DNA of 64,000 nt from Bos javanicus. Lineage: Eukaryota > Chordata > Mammalia > Artiodactyla > Bovidae. The notes below the pieces were generated by a model. The model worked only from the letters and a program-made list of their open reading frames with translations. It did not search any database and was not told the DNA's origin. The stretch is taken from positions 29,181,925 through 29,245,924 of the forward strand of contig NC_083885.1 in assembly GCF_032452875.1 (NCBI RefSeq). The letters run 5' to 3'. This document shows, piece after piece, positions 32,586 to 44,897 of this stretch; the first letter of the stretch is position 1; every line of letters begins with the position of its first letter. The position numbers were made by a program, and so were the translations under genes.

Positions 32586-33535
32586 ACAAGGAGCCGGTGA
32601 AAATAGGCAGGAAATGCCATTCAAAGATTGAGGGTTTACTGCTGCTGGAGCCCGGAAGGCAGCTAATATTTGTTGAATTTCATTGCAATTGTTAATCAGT
32701 AAATCCATACATCAAGCCCACAAAGTGGATTTTGCTCTCTCCACTTTCTTTTTCACTTCCACTCTAGTATATAACGGAATATTGAATGTCCTGTGTAATA
32801 CGGTAGGGCCTTGTTGTTTATCCATTCTATATATAATAATTTGCTAAGCTGAAATGACCTCTACTTTAGAAATCAAAAATGTTAAGAATCATGTTCTTAG
32901 TCACAAAATATGATCTGGCAGAGCCTGGTTTTGACCAGATCTGTTAAATCTTTGTGTTATGCCTCTCTGCCCATGGAGAAGTAGAAAGAATTGAGTGTTG
33001 GAGCAAAAATAATCATTTAGTTCTTTCTTTGTGTATATAACTATGGCTTGTGGGTAGTCTGAATAATGAAAGCATAAAAATCATAAGACCGTTTAGTGAC
33101 TTTTTTTAATCATGGCAGCTCTCTGTATCTAACACAGTATCTGACATAAAATAGACGCCTCATACAATTTTGTTGAATGAATTCAAGTCCCCAAATCAGC
33201 CTTTATGATATAATTTCAAAATAGACAGTGAGGTCATGACTAAATTATAAATAAGAATTTTTCTTTTAAAAGAAGAAATTTTGAATCAGAAGTTTACAAT
33301 GAGAGATCCATTCTGGATGAATCTATAGGGAATGCTCCATGCAATAGGCAGAAGAACTGACTTTTAAAACTAAATATTCAATAAAGAGAGAAGAAGAGTT
33401 GATGACAAAAGTCTTCCAGGTGATAGATAGACAGGAGTCTTAGGTTCACATTTCTTGAGAACTCTGATATGACTGAAGTTGCAGGTGTATAATAAAGGTT
33501 AGCTCTATTCCAACGGATCTATTTACCCTGGTATT
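32586..33535. other. Unassigned, one weak L2 3' end
   Basis: 33115-33180 ('atctaacacagtatctgaca', 'gttgaatgaattcaa') resembles an L2 3' terminus. The remaining ~880 bases hold no recognised repeat or gene. Confidence 0.45.
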
Positions 33536-33940
33536 CTTCATCTGCTGTTACAAAGTACTACAAGCAATAGAAATTTATTGTCTCACATTTCTGGAAACTA
33601 GAAGTCTGAAATAAAGGTGTTGGCAGGATCATGCTTTCTTTGATAGCTCTAGAGGAGAATTCATCCTTGCCTCTTCCCAGCTTCTTCTGGCTTCTGGCAA
33701 TCCTCGGAGTTCCTTAACTTGTAGATACACTGCTCCTGTCTCTACCTCCATCTTCTCATGGTCTTCTCTGTGTATTCATGTTCAAATTTCCCTCTTCTTA
33801 GAAGGACAGCAGTCCTTTGTTTTAACTTGATCACAACTACAAAGACCCTGTTTCCAAATAGGGTCATATTTACAGGTTCCAAGTGAACAGAAATTTGGAG
33901 GAGGAGGGTGTCTGTTCAACCCAATGCAGTATGGTTATGG
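33536..33940 (-). repeat. MLT1-like (ERVL-MaLR) LTR, antisense, second copy
   Basis: 'tacaaagtactacaagcaat', 'aatttattgtctcacatttc', 'ggtgttggcaggatcatgct', 'cttgcctcttcccagcttct', 'aagaccctgtttccaaatag' and 'ttcaacccaatgcag' follow a MaLR-type LTR in reverse. No internal retroviral region is seen. Confidence 0.65.
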
Positions 33941-34654
33941 GGCAGTAATAACACAAATATTTGAACGAAGCAGTGTGATCTGCCTTTCACATGACCTGTA
34001 TGTATTGGGATGTCTGTGTCCTCACTAATTAGGATTTAAGTTCTGTCAAAACCTTGTGATGTTTCAGCTTTACTCCCAGTGCTGTCTGACGGTGGCCTCA
34101 GCAGACATCTTGCTGGTTCTCTCTCCCAGCCTCGCCTCCTCCTGCTGCTCTGGTACTCACTGGCTGTTTTAATGGACACTAAATCCGCCTGCCCTATAGT
34201 CACTAAATCAGGCTCTTAATAGCATCCTATTAATTGTATAAAATAGGGATTTGAAGCAAACCAGATAAGAGGGTTTTTTTCTTTTGCATTTTAATTAAAT
34301 TCACATTGATTTGAAAAAACAGATTTATTGAGACCTTAACAACCACACAACACACATAACTGAGTTGTTAAATCTCTATAAATGTTTTTTGAGAAATCAA
34401 TTGACTTTTGATTAATGACAAGTATCTGTTTTAATAAATCTCAATGAAATAAACTGTTGAGTGTAGGTGGACATTTTAATTAAGTTGGGCTTCCTTATTC
34501 TTATACCTAACTACCTGGACCCAGAATTGCTTAACCCAGCCTTTTTCTTTGGGAAAGGGTAAAAAACATCAGAGCATATCCATTCATCTGTTTTAACGGA
34601 GTTCTTGAGTAAAAGCAGTGTCCTTCTGCATCTGCAAGGAGACTAAATAAAAGC
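33941..34654. other. Unassigned stretch
   Basis: About 710 bases; a CT-rich piece at 34110-34160 stands out slightly. No gene or repeat recognised. Confidence 0.45.
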
Positions 34655-34940
34655 CTCTCTGGCCTTAGCCTCCTGTGATCTCTGTTTTCTCAAAAAAGCC
34701 TTCCATGACCACTCTATATAAAGTATTGATCCTTCCAACCACATGTGTTTTATTCACATATTTCAAGTGATTATAAATCATGCTATTCAGTTGTGTGTTT
34801 TCTTGTTTGATACCAGGCTTCACTCTTAATTGTAAGGTCCATGATAGCAGCAAGCACAACTAATGTAACCTATGTGTCCATCGTTGTACTTATAGCACCA
34901 ATTTCAGGACCTAGAAAACATCTGTCCTTCTTCCTTTCTA
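34655..34940 (+). repeat. L2 LINE 3' end
   Basis: 'aaagccttccatgaccactc', 'ctcttaattgtaaggtccat', 'gatagcagcaagcacaac' and 'tagcaccaatttcaggacct' follow the L2 3' end in sense. Text to 35120 may be a second, weaker copy. Confidence 0.6.
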
Positions 34941-35230
34941 TCTGCTTTACCTCAAGTATTACTGTGTTTAGAACTCAATGCTCAAATCAATTATCATCTT
35001 ACAACTGTATCTGATTTTGCTAAGTTAATTGATATTTGGGATCATGTCATATTTCTGTCTGTAGTCCTAGGCCCCAACATTAGGCTTTATGCTCAGACAT
35101 CAACAAATGCTTCTCAAATGAAATAACATGTATATGAAATATTGGAGCCCAGTTTGTAGTCAGAAAACTTCTCTAGGCTTTCTCTGAACCACTTAGACTC
35201 TTCATACATTTGCCTAAGTTCACCATAAGA

Positions 35231-35322
35231 CACATGTATACCTGTGGCGGATTCATTTTGATATTTGGCAAAACTAATACAATTATGTAAAGTTTAAAAA
35301 TAAAATAACATTAGGAAAAAAA
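35231..35322 (+). repeat. Very short L1_BT-type 3' end
   Basis: 'acacatgtatacctgtggcg', 'attttgatatttggcaaaac' and 'taaagtttaaaaataaaata', then an A-rich tail. About 90 bases of the same 3' terminus as at 21206-21515. Confidence 0.9.
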
Positions 35323-36115
35323 AAAGAATACAGAGTTATATTTCCTAAAAGCTTGATCTATATCCTTTGGTTTGAGATTAATAAACTGTTGACACCTTGT
35401 TTCATTGGACATCTAAGAATGAATTGTGCCCAGTGCACCATAAATTACCACCTTGGAATCATTTGTACAATGTCATGACTGCAGTACGTTGTAGCAATAT
35501 CCACTAGAGAGGGGGAAAAAAAGGTTGCAAAGGGCTGAAGCCACTCTGCCTGTTCCAGGAGAGCCCAGGCAGGCCAGGAGAAGAGGTTTGTTTTTACCTG
35601 ATGTAATGGAAAACTAATATGTCTTTGCTTCTAGGGAGTAACTATGGATTGTTGTTTTAAAAGAGTAGAACAACCTATACATATTCGGGTGACAATTTGA
35701 GCAGATATTTCAGGCACTATACTTAGCAACAAGTTTGTTGTATCACATTATTTATTGGGCAAAAATCTTGGAAATTAAATATTATTAGTTCTGTTTATAT
35801 TGAGCAAATGATGACTCAGACAGCCAGCTTAAACTCCCACAGAGCAGAATGGATAAAAGCAAGTTCTAAACTTAGATCTTCTCACTCTACCTGTGGCATT
35901 TTTTGCTTTAAACTCTTCTGATGAATGTGTCAGTGCAGACTGGACTTGCAAGCAGAGACTGGGTTGAATGTCAACCTAGGCTAAAAAGACCTTTTAGGTA
36001 CTTACAAAGGTAGGTGGAAGGCCAAATTTCCAGGCCAAACATTTGACATCTACTAGCTAGTAAGTTGACAAATTGTGCACAAGTTTTTAAAGCCAGTGAG
36101 CAGAATTGCTATATA
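35323..36115. other. Unassigned stretch
   Basis: About 790 bases without a recognised repeat or coding signal. Confidence 0.5.
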
Positions 36116-36119
36116 GCAT

Positions 36120-36230
36120 AGAGATAAGCTAAGCTATGCCTTGTTCCCATTAAATAACTGGGATCCTAGGAATTCACTTGACTTGCTCAAGGTATATAAC
36201 TAATATACAGTAGGGCTGAGATTCCAGTTT
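36120..36230 (+). repeat. MIR fragment
   Basis: 'cttgacttgctcaaggtata', 'taactaatatacagtagggc' and 'tgagattccagtttgggg' follow the MIR core in sense. Confidence 0.6.
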
Positions 36231-36895
36231 GGGGTAGACTATTTAGAATCATCTCCTAAATGAGGAGGGACATTTATACCAAGAGGAACAGCCCATTTTG
36301 CTGAAATTCCAGTCCCCAGTTTCAATTCCTTGGGTTGATAACTGGGCTTGCCATTTGGTTGGACTTTTTCCTCTGACATTTCTTTCCTTCATTCCCTTAT
36401 CATCATCATCTCTTGATTGACAACCCTGAGAAGATTGTGAAAATGTCTCCTCCTGAACTTGCTAGCACGATCTACTGCCTGCCTGATATATGTGTCTGTT
36501 CAAAGCGTGGCACAAATGTTTGGTTAAAGATAATGACCCAGTCTGAAAATGACTGTGATAAAAATGTCATGTAATTTTCCAGGGTGACTTTGAAGTAAGG
36601 CTTACCATATAAATGTGGGGGACTGAGAGAGCCAGCTATTATTTTCTTCCTTGATGAGCACTAAATTAGTGCCTTCCTCAGCACCAATGTAGTGGGCAGT
36701 CTCCATGCTGCTAATTTCTTTCCTTCTCTCCTTGTGGCTGGGCTGAAGCAATACCCAACATTCTTCCAGATCGTTAATTCCCAGGATCACCATTTTTTTT
36801 TTTTTTCCACAACTCACTGCTTGAAATAGTTGAAAGGACAGAGGGTTTGAGATCAAGCAGAACTGTCCCGGAATATTAACTCTATGAGGATTTAC
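36231..36895. other. Unassigned stretch with a T-run
   Basis: A T-run lies near 36793-36806. The 127-codon minus-strand frame (36602-36985) crosses it and the MIR that follows and has no recognisable features. Confidence 0.45.
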
Positions 36896-36899
36896 CAGA

Positions 36900-36990
36900 A
36901 CTGTGTGAGCCTCTCTTTTCTCTTCAGTAAAATCAGATTTTTCTGGAAAGGATAAATGAAACAAAGTTTGTAAAATGCATAGCATGTATA
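36900..36990 (+). repeat. MIR fragment
   Basis: 'gcctctcttttctcttcagt', 'aaaatcagatttttctggaa' and 'gtttgtaaaatgcatagcat' follow the MIR middle in sense. Confidence 0.5.
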
Positions 36991-36991
36991 A

Positions 36992-37190
36992 CAGTGCTTC
37001 TCCATTGTTATTATATTGTGAATCAGGATTATATTTGTTAAAAATACAGATTCTTGGGGTTTGCCCTGTGAGATTCTGATTGAATAAGCTTTGACTGAAG
37101 CCCAGAAATCTCCATTTCTACAGGCCTTTTGAGTAATTCTAATGCAGCCTAAGCAAGGCTATGCTTTGAGAAACACTGGCACCAAAGGAT
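36992..37190 (+). mobile_element. MER5A-like hAT DNA transposon remnant
   Basis: 'cagtgcttctccattgttat', 'aaatacagattcttggggtt', 'gagattctgattgaataagc' and 'gctttgagaaacactggc' follow a MER5A-type non-autonomous hAT element, including both terminal 'CAGTGNTTCT'/'GAGAANCACTG' inverted ends. Confidence 0.65.
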
Positions 37191-38714
37191 ATAGTAAGTA
37201 TAATGGCAACATAATTACCATTTATTGTGTGTTATATGCAAGGCATTGTGCACTAATCTACTCTGCACTTGCCATAACACATGACATGATACCCAATGAT
37301 ATTTTTCCACTCCTCTAGCCCTCTTGTTTTTTTTTTTTTTTGCTCTCACCCAATGTTTTCTAAACATGACAGAACCCTTGGAGAAAGAGTAGACAGACAC
37401 AGAGAAGCCTCAGTTGTAAGAAGCAGAGCTGGCTGATCTGAAGCAAATTTTACATTGGGAATGGGTCTCTCATCTTGGACATAGGTTTCCAGAAGGAATT
37501 TTCTTCCCAGCCTATGCCTAAGTCTTAGAAGCTACCCTATCCACACAAGCTGCTGAGACTCTCCTTCCCCAAGAACTTGTCCTGGACTTGCTCAATTCCT
37601 GCTCAAACAGTCCTAATCACAAGGCACCTACAACTAGAAAAATCACACCATTTTCTTTTTCTCTGTGTCGTATTTGGGGATAATACAGAAGAACTTCAGC
37701 TCACCTCCATCTATTTTGGGTTGTGTCTTAGGCATGTTTCTGCTTTTCCTTGACTTTTCCATGACATTGCAGTATTTGAGATGGTACATTTTCTACTTCT
37801 TTCCATAACTTACGTCTTCCTATCTTTTCAAAAATGAGACAGTTGCAGCTTAGGGTCTTACTATTTAACTAGACCTCATAATGTTTGTGAAATCACTCTG
37901 CAAACAAACAAAAAGAACAACCAGAAAATGTCCATTGATATTAATATTCTGTTATAAAGATTATTTCCCTCCACCCTCTTGGGAAAATAGGCAATGACTG
38001 AGTCAAGTGTATTCACAGGCTACATGCTGTGAATTTACCTTCCTTTTTTAAGATCTAATATTCAGGAGGAAATATGTGTATGGTTGACTGAAGACAGTAA
38101 CAGTGTTCTCTCTGAAGGTCAAAACTTCTAACTAGTGACTCAGTCTAATTAGGTTAAGCTTAAGGTGATAATGTGTGGATTGTCAGCAGCTAGAACATCT
38201 TTTCTTATTTTTTCTAAATCAGTGTCCTTTGAAACAGCCAATTAACATGCTGCAGAGAAGAGTTTCCAGATAACTTGAGATTGAATTGAAAGACTTTGCT
38301 TCCCCTGTCAGAGCAGAAAGAGGTTGAGTACCTGACTTCCCTTTCAGAGTCAGTGATCCATGCAACACTTCTGATTGGAAAGATGTGAACCTTTCCAGTC
38401 CTTCATGTACATATAAATGAAGATGCTAAGGAAATTTGTCAGAGTCTGGCCAAGAAGAACTGAAGGATAGAAGAAGCATAGCTGCCTTCCAATCTACCTG
38501 GCTGTCTCTGGAGTAGTATGATTTCGTTTTTTTTTTTTTTTTTTTTTTTGAAGCCTGTATAAAGGGATCTCTAAGGGATAATAACATCTAAAGTGAATTC
38601 CGAGTCACAAAAAAAAGCCCTGCAAACTGAAATCATTCCATAAAATAAAATGATATTTTATTTGAAATATGCCCTGACAGGCTTTTACTTGGGGAAATTT
38701 AATAGAAACCTGGC
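37191..38714. other. Repeat-poor stretch
   Basis: About 1.5 kb without a recognised interspersed repeat. T-runs lie near 37328-37342 and at 38528-38550. The 61-codon minus frame at 37215-37400 includes the T-run (as lysines) and is not a gene. Confidence 0.5.
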
Positions 38715-38721
38715 AGATAAG

Positions 38722-38792
38722 ATCAGCCTGGCATGCTGCAGTCCATGGGGTTGAGTTGGACATGGCTTAGCAGCTGAACAACAAAAAAAGAT
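38722..38792 (+). repeat. BovA/Bov-tA 3' fragment
   Basis: 'cagcctggcatgctgcagtc', 'catggggttgagttggacat' and 'cagctgaacaacaaaaaaag' are the last ~70 bases of a Bov-tA. Confidence 0.75.
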
Positions 38793-38835
38793 ATAATCAA
38801 GAAACTCTCTTGATCTTGTAGTAAGATCTGTTGGA

Positions 38836-39110
38836 CTTCTGTGGTGGTTCGGTTTTTGAGAATCCACCCGCCAGTGCAGGGGACACACGTTCGATCTCTG
38901 ATCCTGGAAGGTTTCACATGTTGGGGCAACTAAACAGGAGAACCACAACTACTGAACCCTCTGTCTAAAGCCCATGCTCTGCAAAGAGAAGCCACCATAA
39001 TGAGAAGCTCGTGCACAGCAACTAGAAAGTAGCCCCCGCTAGCTGCAACTAGAGACCCCCATGTGGCAATGAAGACCCAGCACAGCCAAAAATAATTCAA
39101 TACTTGAAAA
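38836..39110 (+). repeat. CHR-type tRNA-derived SINE, near full length
   Basis: Head 'cttctgtggtggttcggttt', then 'gaaccacaactactgaaccc', 'gagaagccaccataatgaga', 'gtagcccccgctagctgcaa' and 'gaagacccagcacagccaaa'. A 13-bp duplication, 'aagatctgttgga' (38823-38835) and 'aagatctattgga' (39111-39123), flanks it with one mismatch. Confidence 0.9.
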
Positions 39111-39413
39111 AAGATCTATTGGACACATCTACTGTTCAGTTTCTATAATCTTTAACCAAATGGTCACGGAAAGAGACTAAAAAGTAGTGAGGGTTTATTC
39201 GGAATATACAGCTCGCCTAATACACATAAGATGTGTAAGGACATGAAGTGGAGAAACATCATTGGATGAGGAGGCCTAGATAAAGTCCCCAGATCAGACT
39301 TTTTGACACATCTCTTTAGGTCTCTGAACTTTGATTCTTTTATCCTTATAATTAAGGTGCAAGCTAAAAGAATCCCAGGTTCCTTGTACACAAGTTATTT
39401 TATTCTGTAAGTT

Positions 39414-40060
39414 GCTACATAAATGAATGTTGAGTATCTAACATGGGTCAGGCATTGGGGTGAGCCCAATTAAATGCATTGGTGCCATGCCCTCTTGAAA
39501 ACCAGCAATAAGTTACAATATAATTATAAATGGGAAAAACCACTGACGAGGAAAGGAATTGGTTCTGTGGAAGTATATGATAAATGACCTGACCTAAACT
39601 CTAGGACACTGAGGGCCTGCCACATAAGGAAATCTGGGAAGAAATTCAGGAGGTAACTGGAGAGAAAGTGGAAACAACATACATTTGAGGATTAGAGAAG
39701 ACACATGCAAAAACTTAGTGGTGGCAAGGAGCCCCATAGAGTTGATCACTAACCAAAAGGCCAGAATGGATGAAACACAAAGGGAAAGGCAAGGGGAGTG
39801 CAAGGAGCTTGAGAGAGGGCACGTTGGCAAGATTTTCGAGTGCACTGTAAGACACTGGAAAGACACGGAAGGATTTCAGACATTGCAGCTGTGTCATGAT
39901 TGCATCTGCATTTTGTTGAACTATCTGGAGCTACTTTGAAGGACATATTGGAGTGGAGAGGAGTAGGTGCATAGAGCCCCGTTTGGAGTCTACTGTGGTT
40001 ACCTTGTAAAGGGTGTTAGTGGTTCTAAGAAAGATAACAAAAATAGGTGTAGAGAAAACG
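39414..40060 (-). repeat. L2 LINE, antisense
   Basis: 'gagtatctaacatgggtcag', 'gcattggggtgagcccaatt', 'ggatttcagacattgcagct' and 'aggacatattggagtggaga' follow the reverse complement of the L2 3' half. Overlapping frames on both strands here are not genes. Confidence 0.55.
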
Positions 40061-40083
40061 ATATGGAATCGAGCCCTTCCATA

Positions 40084-40300
40084 TGGCTTCCCAGATGGCT
40101 CAGTGGTAAAGAATACACCTGTCAATGCAGGAGACACAGAAGACATGGGTTTGATTCCTGGGTCAGGAGGATCCCCTGGAGGAGGAAATGGCAACCCATT
40201 CCAGTATCCTTGCCTGGATAATCCATGGACAGAAGTGCCTGTTGGGCTGTAGTCTAGGAGGCTGCAAAGAGCTGGACATGACTGAGCAACTGAGCACACA
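40084..40300 (+). repeat. Bov-tA SINE
   Basis: Head 'ggcttcccagatggctcagt', tRNA-like and BovA body ending 'ctggacatgactgagcaact', then a (CA)n tail. The shadow frames on the minus strand are not genes. Confidence 0.92.
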
Positions 40301-41650
40301 CACATGCTCACATACTAGGTAAAATCATGAGACAGAGGGAATGCAGAATATCATATGGGCTGCCATTAATATTCTCTAGCGATTTGAGGGGGGAAAAGCC
40401 AACTAGGAAGCAGACATTGTTAGATGCTTATTTCTTCCTCAATATGAAATTGAATAAAGAGGAAATAATCGTGTATGGTGTCTCTAGCCCTTTATGTGTA
40501 CTTTAAATAGGTTTTCTATTTTAATTTACCTAAGTAGGTATTCTTATATACATGTAGCAAAGAAAAAGGAAGTTCTTTCCACAAAGAGATAGGAAAATAT
40601 TTTGGCATTTGTGACAGAACCATGGTTAAACATCAGAACTGAATGATTTGTCTGATCTTATATGTGTCTTATTTTCTCTGTGACTCAACTTCTCTATTGG
40701 GTAAGGAGAGAAATTAACTAAATGACATCTGAGCTTTTTTGACCTCTGAAATTCTGATCTTTCTTAAGCATTTTGTCTGTTTTCCCTCAAAATCTTATAG
40801 TTGGCCACTGATTGTAGACCTTGTATGATTACATCAGAATAATTAACCATATGCTTAGAATCATCCCTTGTGATTTTGTAGAATGAAGGATAGGCTTTGA
40901 TCTCCCTAGTCACTGAGTACTGGAGAGAGACCCTGATACTCCTTAGATCTAGAGGAAACCAGCGCTGTTAGAGCATGTGGGCTTCGTATTTCTTTACCAG
41001 AACTCTCATTTTCTGAGACATGCCTGGATCTGCATTTCAATGGGAAGCTCACAAGCATCCATTAATCAGCCCTCACAGGAGAGTGAACACAGGGCTCAGA
41101 CCATCACTCTCTCTCTCGTTAGCACACATTACACTGTACTCCTCGAATTTCTTTTTATCATTATTCTTTTTGTAAAGGAACGTCAAAGCCTAATTTCTTT
41201 ATTAATATTGATGTGTTCAAGTTCTTGAAGCCAATTACTTTAGACAGTTAAAGTATTTAACCAATGCTTAGAAATTCTCGAGGATGTGAACATTAGCATC
41301 TGTGAGAATGATTGCAAGATGTATGGTGTTGAAGAAACCAATTCAAGAAGTATCACTTGAGTTTATATTCCGTGAAGACCCACTAACACTCAGATAGTTC
41401 TATTTATCTTTTCAAGATAAGGATCAATGAATGGGCTTGTTTTTGTCTTGTGCAGCATCCGCTCCAACCCAGCTGTTATGAATGTAATCAATTAGCAAAT
41501 CCCTCTGATTTCATTTAGTAAATATATCTTGTATCTCCACTGGCTCTCCATCTCTATTATCACTGTCCTCATTCAGCTACTTTTCACCCAACAGTGGTGA
41601 CAACTGATAACTAACCTATGTAGCCAGTAGTGATGACACCAAGAATTCTC
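40301..41650. other. Repeat-poor stretch
   Basis: About 1.35 kb without a recognised interspersed repeat or gene. An 83-codon frame at 40977-41228 has a hydrophobic C-terminal stretch but no recognisable family. Confidence 0.5.
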
Positions 41651-41654
41651 TGCA

Positions 41655-41925
41655 GAAGATTGAACTTATGGTTACCTGGGCGGGAGGGTGGAGGGAAGGG
41701 GTTGTTAGGGAGTTTGGGATGGACATGTACACACTGCTCTATTTAAAATGGATAACTAACAAGCACCTACTCTATAGCACAGAGAACTCTGCTCAACATT
41801 ATGTGACAGCCTGGATGGGAGGGGAGTTTGGGGGAGAAAGGATACATGTATATCCAAGCTGGGTCGCTCTGCTGTGCACCTGAAATGATCATAATGTTGT
41901 TAATCGGTTGCACACCTACATGCAC
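41655..41925 (+). repeat. L1 3' UTR (cetartiodactyl L1), sense
   Basis: 'gaacttatggttacctgggc', 'ggacatgtacacactgctct', 'actctatagcacagagaact' and 'ctctgctgtgcacctgaaat' match the L1 3' UTR in order, like 2010-2365 but a different subtype. Confidence 0.75.
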
Positions 41926-42184
41926 ATATATGGATTCTCTAGAATCAAAGAATTTCTAGCTTGCTTTCTTCCCTTGCCTAGAGTCCTTCAAATGCTTTCC
42001 ATTTTTAATGAGGGAAAACAGAATCTTGCCTGTGGTGCTCAGTGACCCCTGGGATTTGCCATGCTTTTTGTTCCTTTCTTATCCTGTCACTGTCTGCCTT
42101 TTATTTATTGCTCAGAGAACTTCACTGCTCAAGACAGAATCAAGGAGAGAGTTTTGTGTAATCTCATACTTTAGAAATACAACT

Positions 42185-42385
42185 AAACTATAAAGGTATG
42201 TTTCAGGCTGAAAGAACAGCTTGGATTTGTAAAGAGCAGAACATCTTCAGGCAACAAGAAGAGACATTGTGTTGCCATGAAATAGTGACAGAAGTGATGG
42301 AAGGTAAAGTCGAAGACATAAGTAGGGGACAAATGATGAATAGTTTTAGAAGTTATATGAAGGAAGAGATGGAAAGGTAGTATTA
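42185..42385 (-). repeat. L2 LINE fragment, antisense
   Basis: 'ttcaggctgaaagaacagct', 'gatggaaggtaaagtcgaag' and 'gggacaaatgatgaatagtt' loosely follow antisense L2. Ends are approximate. Confidence 0.4.
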
Positions 42386-43437
42386 TCATTGAAATGATTT
42401 ATTGGGGGGAACATTCCATGCCTGTAGTCCAAGAGAACTCATGCCGTTATCAGGAACCTGCTTGGTATGCCTCGCATAGACAGGATGTTGGTTGCATCAG
42501 GTTCTCAGGATGATGCCCTAAATCTCCATAATGCAGACAGGTCTGAATCAGGACTAGACAATTTACTCCTCAGAAACTCCATGCTTTATCTTTTGACCCA
42601 CTCCTTCCTCAGATACCGTGACATAATTTATACTATAGCAGCATTCATCAGACCAATTCAACTAAACTTCCCTTGAAACATCTTAAAATCAGCTGTTTCA
42701 TGAGGCAGTTTCCCACACTTTCCCCTTAAAAATGCCCCCTGATATATGTGATCTGATGATATGTTGAAGTGAGCCCCTTTTGCATGCATAACCTTTCCAC
42801 TCACACTCAAGTATGTGGTCCTTGTTGTCCAACAAAGATAGATTCCATCTAATGATCAAGGGAAGGATGAGATTTAAATATTCTAATAGTTTAAAATGAT
42901 GCAGTATAAAATAAATCTTGAAGAAAATAGTAGAGTAGATGTTATCAGGCAACTCCTGATAGATTACTGTGTGAGTGGCAGTGACAATAACTCCAATAGG
43001 ATTTGAAGAGGGTCAAAGAAGTCTTTTATAAGGAGGTAGAATTGGAGAAGGGTCTGAAAATATAGGCAGGGTTTGAATGAACAGAGAAGTGGGGGGCATT
43101 TTTGGTAGGTGAATCTCTGTGCTGAAATTACCTTTTTAAGCAGATGATAAATTGTATCTAATGTACCATAAGATTCTCTCTCAAACAAATTATGCAGCCA
43201 GCCTATAAATGGGACTTCCCTAGCTGTCAGGGGGGTTCTACAGACTGAACAAGTGATAGGCAGAAAAGAAGAGACAACTGTGAAAGGCCCTTTTTATTGT
43301 TAAACTCAAGGAAGATATCAGGCAGGAAATCTTCAAGGGAAAGATGTCATTAGAATGGGATAAGCTGTTTATGAGGCTACTTGAGACAGTCTTCTCACGT
43401 CCCACATACTGTCAGTATCTAGTACATAATTAATGAC
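42386..43437. other. Mostly unassigned
   Basis: 43000-43110 ('aaggaggtagaattggagaa', 'ggtctgaaaatataggcagg') may be antisense L2, and 43206-43240 resembles a CHR SINE head ('gggacttccctagctgtcag'). Otherwise nothing is recognised in about 1 kb. Confidence 0.4.
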
Positions 43438-43438
43438 T

Positions 43439-43719
43439 GCTGCTGCTGCTGCTGCTGCTAAGTCACTTCAGTCATGTCCGACTCTGTGGGACCCCATGGA
43501 TGGCAGCCCACCAGGCTCCCCCGTCCCTGGGATTCTCCAGGTAAGAACACTGGAGTGGGTTGCCATTTCCTTCTCCAACGCATGAAAGTGAAAAGTGAAA
43601 GGGGTATCGCTCAGTTGTGTCCGACTCTTTATGACCCCATGGACTGATGCCTACCAGGCTCCTCCATCCATGGGATTTTCCAGGCAAAAGTTCTGGCGTG
43701 GGGTGCCACTGTCTTCTCC
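43439..43719 (-). repeat. BOV-A2 dimeric SINE, antisense
   Basis: (TGC)n tail at the left with seven units, two BovA units and their linker. Flanks 'aattaatgact' (43428-43438) and 'aaattatgact' (43720-43730) are a near-duplicate target site. Confidence 0.93.
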
Positions 43720-43855
43720 AAATTATGACTAATGGGGGCCAAATTTGAGCAACACTCTTTAGCTTCATCTGAATGTCTACCCGCTATACTGGATGTGCCT
43801 TAGATGTGTTTTTACTCATTACTTTCACAGACCAGGTTTTATCCCATTTTAAGCA

Positions 43856-43897
43856 TGAAGTGAAGTGAAGTGAAAGTCAGTCATGTCTGACTCTATT
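43856..43897 (-). repeat. Short BovA fragment
   Basis: 'gaagtgaagtgaaagtcagt' and 'catgtctgactctatttt' are about 40 bases of an antisense BovA end, with a small GAAGT duplication. Confidence 0.6.
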
Positions 43898-44125
43898 TTA
43901 ACCCATCGCATCTTATGGTAATTTCTTACACAGCACTAGATAACAGGAAGATATCTTGGTACCTGAAAGTAGGATGCCACAGTACCAACACTAAAACCTG
44001 TGATGGGACCTAGATAGTAAATAGAAGCTGAAAGGGCCTGCTTTATTTACTGCTTAAGGAAGCAGGAAGTACATAAAGAGACTAGAAAAGACTGTTAGTG
44101 AAATCCTGAAGGCCTCTGTAAGGCT

Positions 44126-44218
44126 CTCTTTTTTGGCTTCACATGCAGCATCTTAGTTCCCCAATCACTGTGCACCCTATATTGGGAAACTCAACCTCTG
44201 GACTGCCAGGGAAGTCCC
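44126..44218 (-). repeat. CHR-type SINE fragment, antisense
   Basis: 'ttttttggcttcacatgcag', 'catcttagttccccaatcac' and 'ggactgccagggaagtccc' are a CHR-type SINE in reverse. Confidence 0.8.
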
Positions 44219-44228
44219 TATGAGGCTT

Positions 44229-44431
44229 GTGTGTGTATTAGTCACTCAGTCGTGTCTGACTCTTTGCAACCCCACAGACTGTAGCCCACCAGGTTCCTTT
44301 GCCCACGGAATTCTCCAGGCAAGAATACTGGAGTAGGTTGCCATGTCCTTCTCCAGAGGATCTTCCTGACCTAGGGATCAAACTTGGCTCTCCTGCATGG
44401 TGCCTTACTGTCTGAGTCACCAGGGAAGCCC
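44229..44431 (-). repeat. Bov-tA SINE, antisense
   Basis: BovA body first ('gtcactcagtcgtgtctgac'), head at the right ('gagtcaccagggaagccc'). It lies 10 bases after the CHR fragment. Confidence 0.93.
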
Positions 44432-44559
44432 CCAAACCCAGTGGAGGATGTAGGCAGCAATCCTGCTACCTCTCTTACACCAAGAGAGAGTTATAAGGCT
44501 TAGGATGGAGCAAAAATCATTCCCTAGATTGAGCTGTATACCACGGGCGAGGACATGTG

Positions 44560-44888
44560 CCCATTGACTCCAATCAGATGAATGATTAGACCTGAATTAG
44601 GAAGGCAGGTTTTATTGTATGTTCAGTGCAGAGCCACTAACTAGTTTAAACAATGGGGCACTGTGGTATAATTTATACTCTAGAAGTATTACTCTAGCTT
44701 TCATGTGGAGGATAGATTTCATTAATTCAAAGTGAAATAGATCAGTTAGGAGACTAATGTGATGTTCCAGGTGAGCTGTGTGGAGCCTTTGACTGAGGTG
44801 GTATTAATGGAGATACAGAATGAATGGGCTCAGAATACATTTTGGAGGTAGTTAGAGTAGCCAGAACTTGATGATAAAATAGATATGT
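44560..44888 (-). repeat. L2 LINE, antisense
   Basis: 'gaattaggaaggcaggtttt', 'agtattactctagctttcat', 'gatcagttaggagactaatg' and 'gtgatgttccaggtgagctg' follow antisense L2. A BOV-A2 follows directly. Confidence 0.55.
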
Positions 44889-44897
44889 GCAAAGAAA

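Noticed and set aside
30128..33940. Possible endogenous retrovirus between two LTR-like segments
   Set aside because: The two MLT1-like LTRs have the same orientation, but the DNA between them consists of MIR, L2 and bovid SINEs with no gag, pol or env remnant, so they are treated as separate old LTRs.
36602..36985. 127-codon minus-strand open frame
   Set aside because: It crosses a T-run and a MIR fragment; no motif is recognised.
43439..43460. CTG/AGC trinucleotide repeat as an independent microsatellite
   Set aside because: It is the normal tail of a BOV-A2 SINE; the same tails occur at 11608, 19670, 28075, 29110, 29855, 45160 and 59425.
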